Shown one piece after another: positions 50,313 to 59,393 of a stretch of DNA of 64,000 nucleotides. Below the pieces are notes generated by a model. The model was given only the letters and a program-made list of their open reading frames with translations, was not told the origin of the DNA and made no database searches. Position numbers and translations under genes: made by a program. Positions within the stretch are counted from its first letter, which is position 1. Each line of letters begins with the position of its first letter. The DNA comes from Rahnella variigena (GTDB lineage: Bacteria; Pseudomonadota; Gammaproteobacteria; Enterobacterales; Enterobacteriaceae): NCBI RefSeq assembly GCF_003610915.1, contig NZ_NSDJ01000001.1, positions 3,100,001 through 3,164,000 of the forward strand, read 5' to 3'.

Positions 50313-51215
50313 ATGTTGACTTTACCGCAACGCGAGCGCCGTCAGGCCTGGCTGCTTCTGGCACCCATGCTGCTGATGATGTTTCTGCTGACTGCCTGGC
50401 CGCTGGCCCGCACGCTGTGGCTCAGTTTTACCGATGCCGGCCTGATTGGTGACGGTTCTGCGCCCAACTGGGTGGGCAGTGATAATTTTATCTATGCCCT
50501 GACGGATCCTGATTTTCGCGCTGCACTCTGGCGCACACTCTATTTCACCGTGGTTTCAGTGATTATTGAAGGCATTATCGGCGTGCTGGTGGCGCTGTTG
50601 CTGAACCAGCAATTTTGGGGACGAAGCGCCCTGCGCGTGCTGGTTATTTTGCCATGGGCTCTGCCAACTATCGTCAACGCGACGATGTGGCGGCTGAATT
50701 TCAATCCGGATTACGGCAGCATCAACGCCCTGCTTTCCCAGCTCGGGCTGATTGATACTTACCGCAGCTGGCTGGGTGACCCGTCTTCCGCCATTAATGC
50801 CGTGATGTTCGCTGATATCTGGAAGAACTATCCGCTGATCACCCTGCTGGTGCTGGCGGCGCTGCAAACCATTCCGGAAGATTTGTTCGAGGCCGCGCGA
50901 CTTGACGGCGCATCAGCTTTCCGTCGTTTCCGTAAAATCACCTTACCGGCGATTGCCGCCCCGCTGGCCGTGGCGCTTATCCTGCGCACCATCGATGCGT
51001 TTAAAATCTTCGACATCATTTATGTCATGACACGAGGCGGCCCGCTCGACAGCACAAAAACCGTCAGTTTCTTTGTCTATCAGGAATCATTCAGCTATCT
51101 GCGTGCAGGCAGCGGCGCGGCTTACGCCATTCTCATGACGCTGATCTGCGCCCTGCTTATTCTGATTTATATGGTGATGTTATTGCGCCAGCGTCGTTCA
51201 GGGAGCGCCGAATGA
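50313..51215 (+). CDS. Sugar ABC permease, MalF type
   Basis: 300 residues with six membrane segments. The EAA loop 'IPEDLFEAARLDGASAFRRF' near 190-210 is canonical. N-terminal 'RERRQAWLLLAPMLLMMFLL' starts the first segment. Its stop overlaps the next gene's start as ATGA. A GC-rich interrupted repeat (cgccc ... gggcg) lies in the 71-bp gap after the binding-protein gene and may lower downstream expression. Confidence 0.9.
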   Translation: MLTLPQRERRQAWLLLAPMLLMMFLLTAWPLARTLWLSFTDAGLIGDGSAPNWVGSDNFIYALTDPDFRAALWRTLYFTVVSVIIEGIIGVLVALLLNQQFWGRSALRVLVILPWALPTIVNATMWRLNFNPDYGSINALLSQLGLIDTYRSWLGDPSSAINAVMFADIWKNYPLITLLVLAALQTIPEDLFEAARLDGASAFRRFRKITLPAIAAPLAVALILRTIDAFKIFDIIYVMTRGGPLDSTKTVSFFVYQESFSYLRAGSGAAYAILMTLICALLILIYMVMLLRQRRSGSAE

Positions 51216-52051
51216 AACAGAAAATCCGGCTCGTTTTACGCTATTTCGCCGCACTGGTGCTGGCGGTGTCGATTATTGCGCCGCTGTTATGGATGTTCCT
51301 GATGAGCGTCAGCTCGGCGGAAGACCTGACCCGTATTCCGCTTGAATGGCTGCCGCGCCACTGGGATTTCAGTCGTTACGCCAGCCTGCTGACCTTGCAG
51401 GCCGGTCAGCCCGGTGCATTGTTCTTACACGCGCTCGGTAACAGTTTGCTGGTCGCCTGTGGCGCAACGGTGATTTCCCTGCTGCTGGCCATTCCTGCCG
51501 CCTACAGTTTTTCCCGTTATCCCGGTCGCGACGGCTGGCTGTTTGGCAGTCTGGCAATTTACATGGTGCCGCCGGTGGCCTTCGTGCTGCCGCTGTACTT
51601 TATCCTGGAAAAGCTGACTCTGCTGAACACGCATATCGGGCTGATCCTGGTGTATTGCTCAATGATTTTACCGTTCCTGACCTGGATGCTGAAAAACCAG
51701 TTTGATGCGTTGCCGGTGGATATCGAACAGGCATCACGCCTCGACGGGCTTCGTTACTGGCAGGTGTTGTTACGCATCACATTACCGCTGGCAAAACCGG
51801 CGCTGGGTGCTTCGGCGATGTTCGGCTGGCTGCTGGCGTGGGATGAGTTTTTCTACGCATTGCTGTTTACCAACAATATCAACGCTCAGACGCTGCCGGT
51901 AACCATCGCTGGTTTCACTGCCGGGCGCGCCACCGATGACGGGCTGATTGCCGCCGTCGGCATTCTTGCGGCCATTCCGCCGCTCTTTATTGCACTCTGG
52001 CTGCAAAAAACGCTGGTCAGCGGGTTAACCGCCGGCGGCAGCAAGGGCTGA
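51212..52051 (+). CDS. Sugar ABC permease, MalG type
   Basis: 279 residues, six membrane segments; EAA loop 'LPVDIEQASRLDGLRYWQVL' and 'LTRIPLEWLPRHWDFSRYASLL' near the N-terminus are typical of the MalG/LacG half. Coupled to the MalF-type gene through ATGA and followed 2 bp later by the kinase gene. Confidence 0.9.
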   Translation: MKQKIRLVLRYFAALVLAVSIIAPLLWMFLMSVSSAEDLTRIPLEWLPRHWDFSRYASLLTLQAGQPGALFLHALGNSLLVACGATVISLLLAIPAAYSFSRYPGRDGWLFGSLAIYMVPPVAFVLPLYFILEKLTLLNTHIGLILVYCSMILPFLTWMLKNQFDALPVDIEQASRLDGLRYWQVLLRITLPLAKPALGASAMFGWLLAWDEFFYALLFTNNINAQTLPVTIAGFTAGRATDDGLIAAVGILAAIPPLFIALWLQKTLVSGLTAGGSKG

Positions 52052-52053
52052 TT

Positions 52054-53031
52054 ATGAACATCAGGGAAACCTCATCAATGACTACCCGACCGGACACCCG
52101 CGCCACGCTGTACGTGGCGGGCAATATCAACGTGGATTTGATCATGAGCACGCTGCATGAATGGCCGAAAAAAGGCACCGAAGCGATGCTCGAAAGCAGC
52201 TCACTACGCCCAGGCGGTTCTGCGGGAAACTGCGCACTGGCGCTCTCGGCGCTGGGAGCGCCCTTTCGTCTGGTGGCGAATCAGGGCAATGACCAGTTCA
52301 GCGACTGGCTGGCGGCTATGTTCCCGGAGAGCGCACCGCTCTGGCCGACCTACGATTGCGAAACCTCGCTGACCTTTGGCGTGACGCATCCGGATCACGA
52401 GCGCACGTTTTTCAGCAATCAGGGACATATTGTTCGTTTATCCATGCAGGACGTACTGGCACAAATCCCGCAAACCGCCCGGTCCGGTGACTGGGTATTG
52501 CTGTGCGGCACCTGGCTGTGTACAGCGCTTTACGCTGACTATCCGCAACTGCTGGCAGCGCTGAAACAGCGTGGTTATCAGGTGGCTGTCGACAGTGGCT
52601 GGCCGCCGGAAGACTGGAGCGACGCGTTACGTGAACAGGCGGCAAACTGGCTGCCATTCTGCGATGCGCTGCTGCTCAATGAAGTCGAAACACTCGGACT
52701 GGCGGACGCTGAAACGCTGGATCCTGCGGCGCTGAGGTTACTGTCGCAGATGGCTGAGAATGCTTTTTGCGTCGCGAAATGCGGGCCGGAGGGTGCGCGT
52801 TTATGGGCGAAAAACCTGACGTTGCATCAGCACGCTGAACCGGTCGATGTGGTCGATACCATCGGTGCCGGAGACAGTTTTAACGCCGGATTTTTATCCG
52901 CGCTGATTTATGGCCTGCCGCCTGCCACGGCACTGAAATGGGGGGTGCGCGTCGCCGGTTGTGCGATCAGCAGTTCCCCGCGCCGTTATCCTGACTGGCA
53001 ATCGCTTTTTGGCCTTGTGGAGAAAATCTAA
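52054..53031 (+). CDS. PfkB-family carbohydrate kinase
   Basis: 325 residues; ATG 52054 has AAGGG 6 bases upstream, ATG 52078 is an alternative. Ribokinase fold: N-terminal 'VAGNINVDLIMS' and 'SSLRPGGSAGNCALALSALG', C-terminal catalytic/anion-hole motif 'VVDTIGAGDSFNAGF' with the base Asp. Being inside an ABC sugar operon, it probably phosphorylates the imported sugar. The exact sugar (ribose, fructose, deoxysugar and others are all possible) is not shown by the sequence. Confidence 0.88.
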   Translation: MNIRETSSMTTRPDTRATLYVAGNINVDLIMSTLHEWPKKGTEAMLESSSLRPGGSAGNCALALSALGAPFRLVANQGNDQFSDWLAAMFPESAPLWPTYDCETSLTFGVTHPDHERTFFSNQGHIVRLSMQDVLAQIPQTARSGDWVLLCGTWLCTALYADYPQLLAALKQRGYQVAVDSGWPPEDWSDALREQAANWLPFCDALLLNEVETLGLADAETLDPAALRLLSQMAENAFCVAKCGPEGARLWAKNLTLHQHAEPVDVVDTIGAGDSFNAGFLSALIYGLPPATALKWGVRVAGCAISSSPRRYPDWQSLFGLVEKI

Positions 53032-54120
53032 ATGGCTCTGGTTGAACTGGTAAAAGTCGCCAAACATTATGGCAAAGTGCAGGTCCTCAAACCGCTGGAT
53101 CTGACCATTCCTGACGGCAGTTTCACCGTACTGGTCGGCCCGTCTGGTTGCGGAAAATCCACGTTGCTGCGCCTGCTGGCAGGGCTGGAATCACTGTCTG
53201 ACGGCGACATTCTGCTCGATAAACAGCAGATCAATAATTTTGACCCTGCGGATCGTGATATTGCGATGGTGTTCCAGAGTTACGCGCTGTACCCGCATCT
53301 GACAGTGGCTGAGAATATGGCGTTTCACATGCAGGTGAAAAAAGTGCCAAAGGCTGAACAGCAAGCCAAAGTACAACAGGCCGCGAAAGTGCTGGGGATT
53401 GATCATCTGCTGAAACGTCTGCCAAAAGATTTGTCCGGCGGTCAGCGTCAGCGCGTGGCGATGGGCCGTGCGCTGGTGCGTAATCCGAAAGTGTTTTTGT
53501 TCGATGAGCCTCTTTCCAACCTCGATGCCCAGTTACGCATGGAATTGCGTGCAGAAATCAAATCCCTGCATCAGCAGTTCCGTACCACTACGGTGTACGT
53601 GACGCACGATCAGATAGAGGCGATGACGCTGGCCGATAATATCGTGGTGATGAAAGACGGTTTTATCGTACAGCAAGGCGACCCGCTGTCGATTTACGAC
53701 AAACCGGTGAATACCTTTGTGGCACGTTTTATCGGCTCGCCACCAATGAATCTGCTCGATGGCGTATTCCAGAATATCGACGGGCAGCCGGGCGTGACCT
53801 GCAATCAGCTGTGGTTCGCACTGCCGGAAAAGTGGGCGTTGCAGGCACGGCATTCCGAAGGACAGCCGGTTACCCTCGGCCTGCGACCGCACGATATCAG
53901 ACCGGTGCAGCACAGCGTACAACCGGCAGCCACGCTGCGCTTGCTTGAAGTCACCGGTGAAAGCAGTCTGCTGCATATCGACTGGAGCGGTTTCCCGCTG
54001 CATGTTCAGTTTGCCGGACGCGCCCGCGTCAGCGCCGATCAGCCGTTGTATCTGGAAGCCAACAGCGAAGCGATCCATCTGTTCGATGCGGCGACGGGTG
54101 AAAGGCTGGCGGAAGTCTGA
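53032..54120 (+). CDS. Sugar ABC ATP-binding protein, MalK/UgpC type
   Basis: 362 residues starting right after the kinase stop (TAAATG). Walker A 'GPSGCGKSTLLR', Q-loop 'FQSYALYPHLTVAENM', signature 'LSGGQRQRVAMGRAL', Walker B 'VFLFDEPLSNLD', switch His in 'THDQIEAMTLAD'; then the C-terminal OB/TOBE domain with 'IGSPPMNLLDG' and 'VTLGLRPHDI'. Last gene of the operon; a hairpin follows at 54136-54157. Confidence 0.92.
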   Translation: MALVELVKVAKHYGKVQVLKPLDLTIPDGSFTVLVGPSGCGKSTLLRLLAGLESLSDGDILLDKQQINNFDPADRDIAMVFQSYALYPHLTVAENMAFHMQVKKVPKAEQQAKVQQAAKVLGIDHLLKRLPKDLSGGQRQRVAMGRALVRNPKVFLFDEPLSNLDAQLRMELRAEIKSLHQQFRTTTVYVTHDQIEAMTLADNIVVMKDGFIVQQGDPLSIYDKPVNTFVARFIGSPPMNLLDGVFQNIDGQPGVTCNQLWFALPEKWALQARHSEGQPVTLGLRPHDIRPVQHSVQPAATLRLLEVTGESSLLHIDWSGFPLHVQFAGRARVSADQPLYLEANSEAIHLFDAATGERLAEV

Positions 54121-54135
54121 GTCTTACTCCTTTGT

Positions 54136-54157
54136 TCTCCCCCTCATCCGGGGGAGA
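54136..54157. terminator. Hairpin after the sugar operon
   Basis: Eight-pair stem tctccccc/gggggaga with a 6-base loop. It may be a terminator or a degenerate single copy of the BIME palindrome; no T-run follows. Confidence 0.5.
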
Positions 54158-54231
54158 CGCTAAATCATTGACGCTATCCTGCGATGCGCTATGCTCAGAC
54201 CTTGCCTGATTCATTAGCGCGCTTACCTTCT

Positions 54232-55677
54232 ATGAGCTTCTTCTCAAACAAAAAATTTTCACTTCCGCCAGGTTCTGCGTTACCGCTGCTGGTCGCCGGG
54301 GCTTTCTTTATGGAAAACCTCGATGCCACGGTGATTGTCACCGCGCTGCCGCAAATGGCGAAAGATTTCGGCGTGCATCCGGTGGATATGAACATCGGCG
54401 TTTCGGCCTATATTCTGACGCTGACCGTTTTTATTCCCGCCAGTGGCTGGATTGCTAACCGCTTCGGCACGCGCAATGTGTTCTCGATGGCGCTTGTTCT
54501 GTTTACTCTCGCCTCCGTGCTATGTTCCGCCAGCGTCAGTCTCGGCACGTTTACGGCGGCGCGCATGTTGCAGGGATTCGCAGGTGCGCTGATGGTGCCG
54601 GTCGGGCGTTTAGTGGTACTGAAAAATACGCAAAAATCGGATTTGATCCGCGCTATCGCCACCATCACCTGGCCGGGACTGGTGGCGCCAATCCTCGGGC
54701 CACCGCTCGGCGGTTTCATTACCACTTACGCTTCCTGGCACTGGATTTTTATCCTCAATGTTCCGCTGGGCGTAGTCGCATTGCTGTTTGCGCGCAGGCT
54801 TATCCCGCAGATCCCGGGCGAAAAAGGCGTGCCCTTTGATGTTACTGGTTTCGTACTGACCGGCATTGTCTGCCTCGGGCTGATCTTCGGGCTGGATAAA
54901 TTCAACGAGGGGAATATTGACTGGAAACCGTTCGCCATGATCGGCGCTGCACTGATGACTGGCGCACTTGCAATATGGCATTCAAAACGTGCCGCGTATC
55001 CGCTGTTACCGCTGGTGGCGCTGAACATTAAAAGTTACGCCGTCACAATTTATGGTGGATCGCTGTTTCGCGTGGCCATCGGCGCCCTGCCTTTCCTGCT
55101 GCCGCTGATGTTCCAGCTGGCCTACGGCATGAGCGCCTTTGATGCGGGTTTGCTGGTACTGTCGGTCTTCGCCGGAAATCTGGCGATGAAGCCTTTTACC
55201 TCGGCGATTTTGCATCGTTTCCGCTTTAAGTCGATTATGCTGGTTAACGGCCTGCTGAATTCAGTGACTATTTTTGCCTGTGCGTTGCTCACGCCTCAGG
55301 TCCCGACCGCACTGACACTGTTACTGTTGTTCGCCAGTGGCATGACCCGCTCCATGCAGTTCACGGCACTCAATACACTGGCTTTTTCGCAGGTTCCGGC
55401 CGGGCAAATGAGCGGCGCGAATACGTTGTTTAATACGGCTCAGCAGCTTTCCACCGGCCTCGGAATTGCCATCGGCGCGCTTTCCCTGCGTATTGCCGGA
55501 CACTTCTTACCGGCCAGCGAGACATTGCAGATCGACACGTTTCACATTGCCTTTATCATCATTGGTCTGTTTTCGCTGGCGGGCACACTCGACAGCCTGA
55601 CTCTCGATAAAACCGCAGGCGATGAAATAAGGCGTAAAAAAGAATCTGTAACCCGACCGGCTGTGCCGGAAAAATAA
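54232..55677 (+). CDS. MFS transporter, DHA2 drug-efflux type
   Basis: 481 residues from the ATG at 54232 (54184 is an alternative; neither has a good ribosome-binding site). About 14 membrane segments. First segment carries 'ENLDATVIVTALPQMAKDF', the hallmark of EmrB/HsrA-type pumps, and motif A is 'SGWIANRFGTRNVF'; 'GGFITTYASWHWIFILNVPLG' fits motif C-like regions. No adaptor gene is adjacent. The gene is followed by an aldo-keto reductase 47 bp on. Substrate unknown. Confidence 0.85.
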   Translation: MSFFSNKKFSLPPGSALPLLVAGAFFMENLDATVIVTALPQMAKDFGVHPVDMNIGVSAYILTLTVFIPASGWIANRFGTRNVFSMALVLFTLASVLCSASVSLGTFTAARMLQGFAGALMVPVGRLVVLKNTQKSDLIRAIATITWPGLVAPILGPPLGGFITTYASWHWIFILNVPLGVVALLFARRLIPQIPGEKGVPFDVTGFVLTGIVCLGLIFGLDKFNEGNIDWKPFAMIGAALMTGALAIWHSKRAAYPLLPLVALNIKSYAVTIYGGSLFRVAIGALPFLLPLMFQLAYGMSAFDAGLLVLSVFAGNLAMKPFTSAILHRFRFKSIMLVNGLLNSVTIFACALLTPQVPTALTLLLLFASGMTRSMQFTALNTLAFSQVPAGQMSGANTLFNTAQQLSTGLGIAIGALSLRIAGHFLPASETLQIDTFHIAFIIIGLFSLAGTLDSLTLDKTAGDEIRRKKESVTRPAVPEK

Positions 55678-55724
55678 AGGCGCAGTCAGACTGAAATCAC
55701 GTTTCCGAAAAATGGAGAAATACC

Positions 55725-56780
55725 ATGGAATACCGTTTGTTAGGCCATTCTGGTCTGAAAGTTTCAGTTCTCAGCCTGGGCACCATGACGTTTGGTGGTC
55801 AGGGCAAATTTGCCAAAACCGGACAAACTGACGTCGGTACCGCCCAGCGCCAGATTGGATTGTGCCTCGATGCCGGCGTTAACCTGTTCGATACCGCGGA
55901 TGTCTATTCAGGCGGTGAATCAGAGGTGATTTTAGGCAAGGCGCTGGGCAGCAAACGCCACGACGTGCTGGTCGCCAGTAAAGCCCGCTTCCCGATGGGC
56001 GAAGGCCCGAACGATCGCGGCTCATCCCGCCACCATATTCTGCGTGCCTGTGAAGCCAGCCTGAAGCGTCTTAACACCGATTATCTGGATTTGTATCAGT
56101 TGCATGAATGGGATGGCCTGACGCCGCTGGAAGAGACGCTGCGCGCGCTGGACGATCTGGTTTCCAGCGGCAAAGTACGTTACGTCGGCGTATCGAACTT
56201 TTCCGCCTGGCACATTATGAAAACACTGGGCGTAGCGCAGGCGAATCATTATATCCGCCCCGTCAGCCAGCAGATTCATTACACCCTGCAGGCGCGTGAA
56301 GCTGAGTATGAACTGCTGCCGGTGGCGCAAGATCAGGGACTTGGCGTACTGGTATGGAGTCCGCTGGCGGGCGGTCTGCTTTCCGGTAAATATCGCCGTA
56401 ATCAGGCGGCACCTGAAGGCACGCGCCATCTGGCTGACTGGGGCGAACCGCCGGTGCGCGATGAAAGCGCACTGTACGATGTGGTCGATGTGCTGGTGGA
56501 AATCGCTGAAGCCCGCGGTGTGTCTGCGGCGCAGATTGCGCTGGCGTGGCTGATTGCCCGTCCGCAAGTCACGTCTGTCATTGTCGGCGCACGTACTGAC
56601 GCACAGCTGCAGGACAACCTGCTCGCCGCTGACTTAACCCTCAATAACGAAGAAATTGAAAGACTTAATAAAGTCAGCCAGTTGCCTTTGTTGTATCCTT
56701 ACTGGCATCAGGCGCAAACCGCACCCGACCGCCTTTCTGCGGCGGACTTATCGCTGATCGCGCCGTATCTGAAAAAGTAA
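55725..56780 (+). CDS. Aldo/keto reductase
   Basis: 351-residue NADPH-dependent TIM-barrel oxidoreductase. Catalytic tetrad: Asp and Tyr in 'LFDTADVYSGGESE', Lys in 'VLVASKARF', His in 'DLYQLHEWDG'. Cofactor region 'SVIVGARTDAQLQDNL' near the end. Resembles the YajO/YghZ branch (AKR with 'YRLLGHSGLKVSVLSLGTMT'). GGAGAAATACC lies before the ATG. Terminator follows. Physiological substrate unknown. Confidence 0.9.
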   Translation: MEYRLLGHSGLKVSVLSLGTMTFGGQGKFAKTGQTDVGTAQRQIGLCLDAGVNLFDTADVYSGGESEVILGKALGSKRHDVLVASKARFPMGEGPNDRGSSRHHILRACEASLKRLNTDYLDLYQLHEWDGLTPLEETLRALDDLVSSGKVRYVGVSNFSAWHIMKTLGVAQANHYIRPVSQQIHYTLQAREAEYELLPVAQDQGLGVLVWSPLAGGLLSGKYRRNQAAPEGTRHLADWGEPPVRDESALYDVVDVLVEIAEARGVSAAQIALAWLIARPQVTSVIVGARTDAQLQDNLLAADLTLNNEEIERLNKVSQLPLLYPYWHQAQTAPDRLSAADLSLIAPYLKK

Positions 56781-56802
56781 CCGCAACAAAATGATACGCA
56801 CT

Positions 56803-56836
56803 GAGACCGGTTGATGATGCCGGTCTCGTTATTTTT
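56803..56836 (+). terminator. Terminator after the aldo/keto reductase
   Basis: Eight-pair stem gagaccgg/ccggtctc with a 9-base loop, then gttattttt. Confidence 0.85.
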
Positions 56837-56905
56837 GTGTTAATACTTACAGAGTTTCTTTTGTGCGCCTCAAGCGCACCTTGCTTAAAACAGAGGAATA
56901 CCGGG

Positions 56906-57655
56906 ATGATTATTTTTGTTACCGGCGCTACCGCCGGATTTGGTGCAGAAATCGCACGTCGATTTGTTAAAGAAGGCCACAAAGTGATTGCAACCGGTCG
57001 CCGTAAAGAGCGCCTGGATGATCTGAAAGCCGAGCTGGGAGACGCACTTTACGCAGTAGAACTGGACGTGACTAACCGCGCTTCCATTCAGGACGCTATC
57101 GACAGCCTGCCTGCTGACTGGCGTAACATCGACGTGCTGGTGAACAACGCCGGTCTGGCGCTGGGTCTTGAAAAAGCCGATAAAGCGTCGCTGGAAGACT
57201 GGGACAAGATGATCGACACCAATACCAAAGGTCTGGTGTACATGACCCGCGCAGTTCTGCCGGGCATGGTAGAGCGTGATATCGGTCATGTGATCAACAT
57301 CGGTTCTACCGCAGGTAACTGGCCTTATGCTGGCGGTAACGTCTACGGCGCAACCAAAGCGTTTGTCCGTCAGTTCAGCCTGAATCTGCGCTCCGATTTG
57401 CATGGCACCCATGTGCGCGTCACCAACATCGAACCGGGCCTGTGCGGCGGAACTGAATTCTCTAACGTGCGTTTCAAAGGCGACGATGAGAAAGTCAGCA
57501 AGACCTATGACAACACCAACCCGCTCACCGCTGTAGATATCGCGGAATCGGTATTCTGGGTTTCAACCCTGCCTGCGCACGTCAACATCAACAGCATTGA
57601 AATGATGCCAGTCAGCCAGTCTCTGGCAGGCTTGCAGGTACATCGCGAAGCGTGA
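56906..57655 (+). CDS. ydfG: YdfG: NADP-dependent 3-hydroxy acid dehydrogenase
   Basis: 249-residue short-chain dehydrogenase. AGAGGA lies 8 bases before the ATG at 56906; an in-frame ATG at 56837 is not needed. Cofactor motif 'VTGATAGFGAEIARRF', 'NNAGLALG', catalytic Ser in 'INIGSTAGNWPYAGG' and Tyr/Lys in 'VYGATKAF'. Near-identical in layout to E. coli YdfG, which oxidises L-allo-threonine and 3-hydroxypropionate and reduces malonic semialdehyde. Strong terminator follows. Confidence 0.95.
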   Translation: MIIFVTGATAGFGAEIARRFVKEGHKVIATGRRKERLDDLKAELGDALYAVELDVTNRASIQDAIDSLPADWRNIDVLVNNAGLALGLEKADKASLEDWDKMIDTNTKGLVYMTRAVLPGMVERDIGHVINIGSTAGNWPYAGGNVYGATKAFVRQFSLNLRSDLHGTHVRVTNIEPGLCGGTEFSNVRFKGDDEKVSKTYDNTNPLTAVDIAESVFWVSTLPAHVNINSIEMMPVSQSLAGLQVHREA

Positions 57656-57676
57656 TACTGCTTCCTGATTTAAAAC

Positions 57677-57700
57677 AAAAGCAGCTTCGGCTGCTTTTTT
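57677..57700 (+). terminator. Terminator after ydfG
   Basis: Nine-pair stem aaaagcagc/gctgctttt with the stable tetraloop ttcg and a T-run. Confidence 0.93.
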
Positions 57701-57737
57701 ATTACCTGTTTTATTTCCTGCATTTTCTCAGGCCAAC

Positions 57738-57769
57738 AAAAAAGGCGCGGCAAACGTGCCCGCGCCTTT
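57738..57769 (-). terminator. Terminator of the purine permease gene
   Basis: Ten-pair stem aaaggcgcgg/ccgcgccttt with a 9-base loop; six A on the plus strand give the T-run for the minus-strand transcript. Confidence 0.85.
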
Positions 57770-57787
57770 CTGATAACTGAATACGTA

Positions 57788-59083
57788 TTACGCGCTCAGC
57801 CAGCCCAGTTTAATCACGAACAGAATGGACAGCACAATCAGCGCTGCATTCAGTTCACGCGCACGACCGGTCAGCAGTTTTGCCAGCGTCCAGGTGATGA
57901 AACCAAACGCGATACCGTTAGCAATGGAGTACGTAAATGGCATGGTCAGCGCAGTCACGGTGACCGGTGCAGCAACGGTAATATCTTTCCAGTCGATTTC
58001 TGCCAGACCGGAGGTCATCAGAACCGCGATGAACAGCAGCGCCGGTGCGGTTGCGAATGCCGGAACACTGCCCGCCAGCGGAGCGAAGAACAGGCTCAGC
58101 AGGAACAGAATTGCGACCACTATAGCTGTCAGACCGGTACGTCCACCGGCACTCACGCCCGCGGCGGATTCGATATAACTGGTGGTTGTCGACGTCCCCA
58201 GCAGAGAACCAAACAACGCAGCGGCGCTGTCAGCCACCAGCGCACGGCCCATTTTAGGGATATTGCCGTCTTCATCCGCCAGCCCTGCACGTTTGGTCAC
58301 GCCAATCAGGGTTCCGGAGTTATCGAACACATCCACGAACAGGAACGCGAACACCACGCTTATCAGCGAAACGTTGAATGCGCCCTTGATGTCCAGCTGC
58401 ATGAAGGTTGGCGCAATCGACGGAGGCATAGACATCACGCCACCGAACGGAGAATACCCCAGGGCAATCGCCAGCACAGTCACGGCCAGCACGCCGATCA
58501 GCACCGCACCGGTGATTTTACGCGCTTCCAGCACCACAATCAGAATGAAGCCGAGCATCGCGAACAGCGGGCCAGGCTTGGTCAGGTCGCCCAGACCGAC
58601 CAGCGTTGCCGGGTTAGCAATGACGATACCGGCGTTTTCCAGCGCAATCAGCGCCAGGAATAAGCCGATACCCGCCGCAATCGCCGAACGCAATGGCAAC
58701 GGAATACTGCGGATAATCCATTCGCGGATTTTAAAAATAGATAACGCGAAGAAAATACAAGCCGAGAGGAAAACTGCACCCAATGCGATCTGCCAGGTGT
58801 AACCCATGTGCAACACGACGGTATAGGTAAAGAAGGCGTTCAAACCCATCCCCGGCGCCAGTGCGATCGGGTAATTGGCGATAAAGCCCATCAGTGCGGA
58901 ACCGATTGCGGCAGCAAGACAAGTTGCCACAAATACAGAGCCTTTATCCATCCCCGTCGCGCCCAAAATAGACGGGTTAACAAACAGAATATAGGCCATT
59001 GCTAAAAATGTAGTCAGTCCTGCCACAATCTCAGTCCGCACGTTGGTACGGTGAGCTTTTAACTTAAATAGTTTTTCTAACAT
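57788..59083 (-). CDS. NCS2-family purine permease (AzgA-like)
   Basis: 431 residues from the ATG at 59083; an ATG 17 codons upstream is in frame but the family N-terminus is 'MLEKLFKLKAHRTNVRTEIV'. About 12-14 membrane segments. Family motifs: 'GLTTFLAMAYILFVNPSILG', 'ALAPGMGLNAFFTYTVV', 'FLFVDVFDNSGTLIGVTKRAGL' (part) and 'TSTTTSYIESAAGVSAGGRTG'. It resembles adenine permeases AdeP/AdeQ more than the guanine/hypoxanthine permeases GhxP/GhxQ, judged by recalled sequences. Proton symport is inferred. Divergent from a LysR gene. Confidence 0.85.
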   Translation of the reverse strand: MLEKLFKLKAHRTNVRTEIVAGLTTFLAMAYILFVNPSILGATGMDKGSVFVATCLAAAIGSALMGFIANYPIALAPGMGLNAFFTYTVVLHMGYTWQIALGAVFLSACIFFALSIFKIREWIIRSIPLPLRSAIAAGIGLFLALIALENAGIVIANPATLVGLGDLTKPGPLFAMLGFILIVVLEARKITGAVLIGVLAVTVLAIALGYSPFGGVMSMPPSIAPTFMQLDIKGAFNVSLISVVFAFLFVDVFDNSGTLIGVTKRAGLADEDGNIPKMGRALVADSAAALFGSLLGTSTTTSYIESAAGVSAGGRTGLTAIVVAILFLLSLFFAPLAGSVPAFATAPALLFIAVLMTSGLAEIDWKDITVAAPVTVTALTMPFTYSIANGIAFGFITWTLAKLLTGRARELNAALIVLSILFVIKLGWLSA

Positions 59084-59393
59084 GAGAAGGTATCTCTTGG
59101 TCGCATGATCACGTTGAGTCTGGTTTTCAAACATGCACGCTTGTTATTAGTGTTGTTTTTCAAAACACGATCATGTGCCAGCGGTGCAAATGCCACCGTT
59201 CGCCCCGCTTTCCATCACTGATTGCGGCACACGAGCTAAAACGTGTTTTGACGAACCCTGTCATTTGCCCATTTTGACTGTAAAACAACCTGAGGTGATT
59301 GTTTTACAAAGGGGCATCGCACAATCTAGGAAAATTGAGTGATGCAGTCCATAATAGATATCTCACTTATTCACTGCATAAATTAGTACACCC
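59084..59393. other. Divergent promoter region, purine permease and LysR gene
   Basis: 310 bp without a gene. Contains the 30-bp inverted repeat described separately and several short A/T tracts. No riboswitch-like fold or PurR operator was recognised. Confidence 0.6.
59279..59308. promoter_or_regulatory. Inverted repeat tgtaaaacaa-N10-ttgttttaca
   Basis: Perfect 10-base arms, 10-base spacer, 86 bp before the LysR start and between divergent genes. Contains the T-N(11)-A style symmetry of LysR sites and could be the operator of the adjacent regulator. Confidence 0.65.

Noticed and set aside
59084..59393. Purine riboswitch ahead of the permease
   Set aside because: No conserved purine-aptamer loops could be traced; only an inverted repeat suited to a protein.
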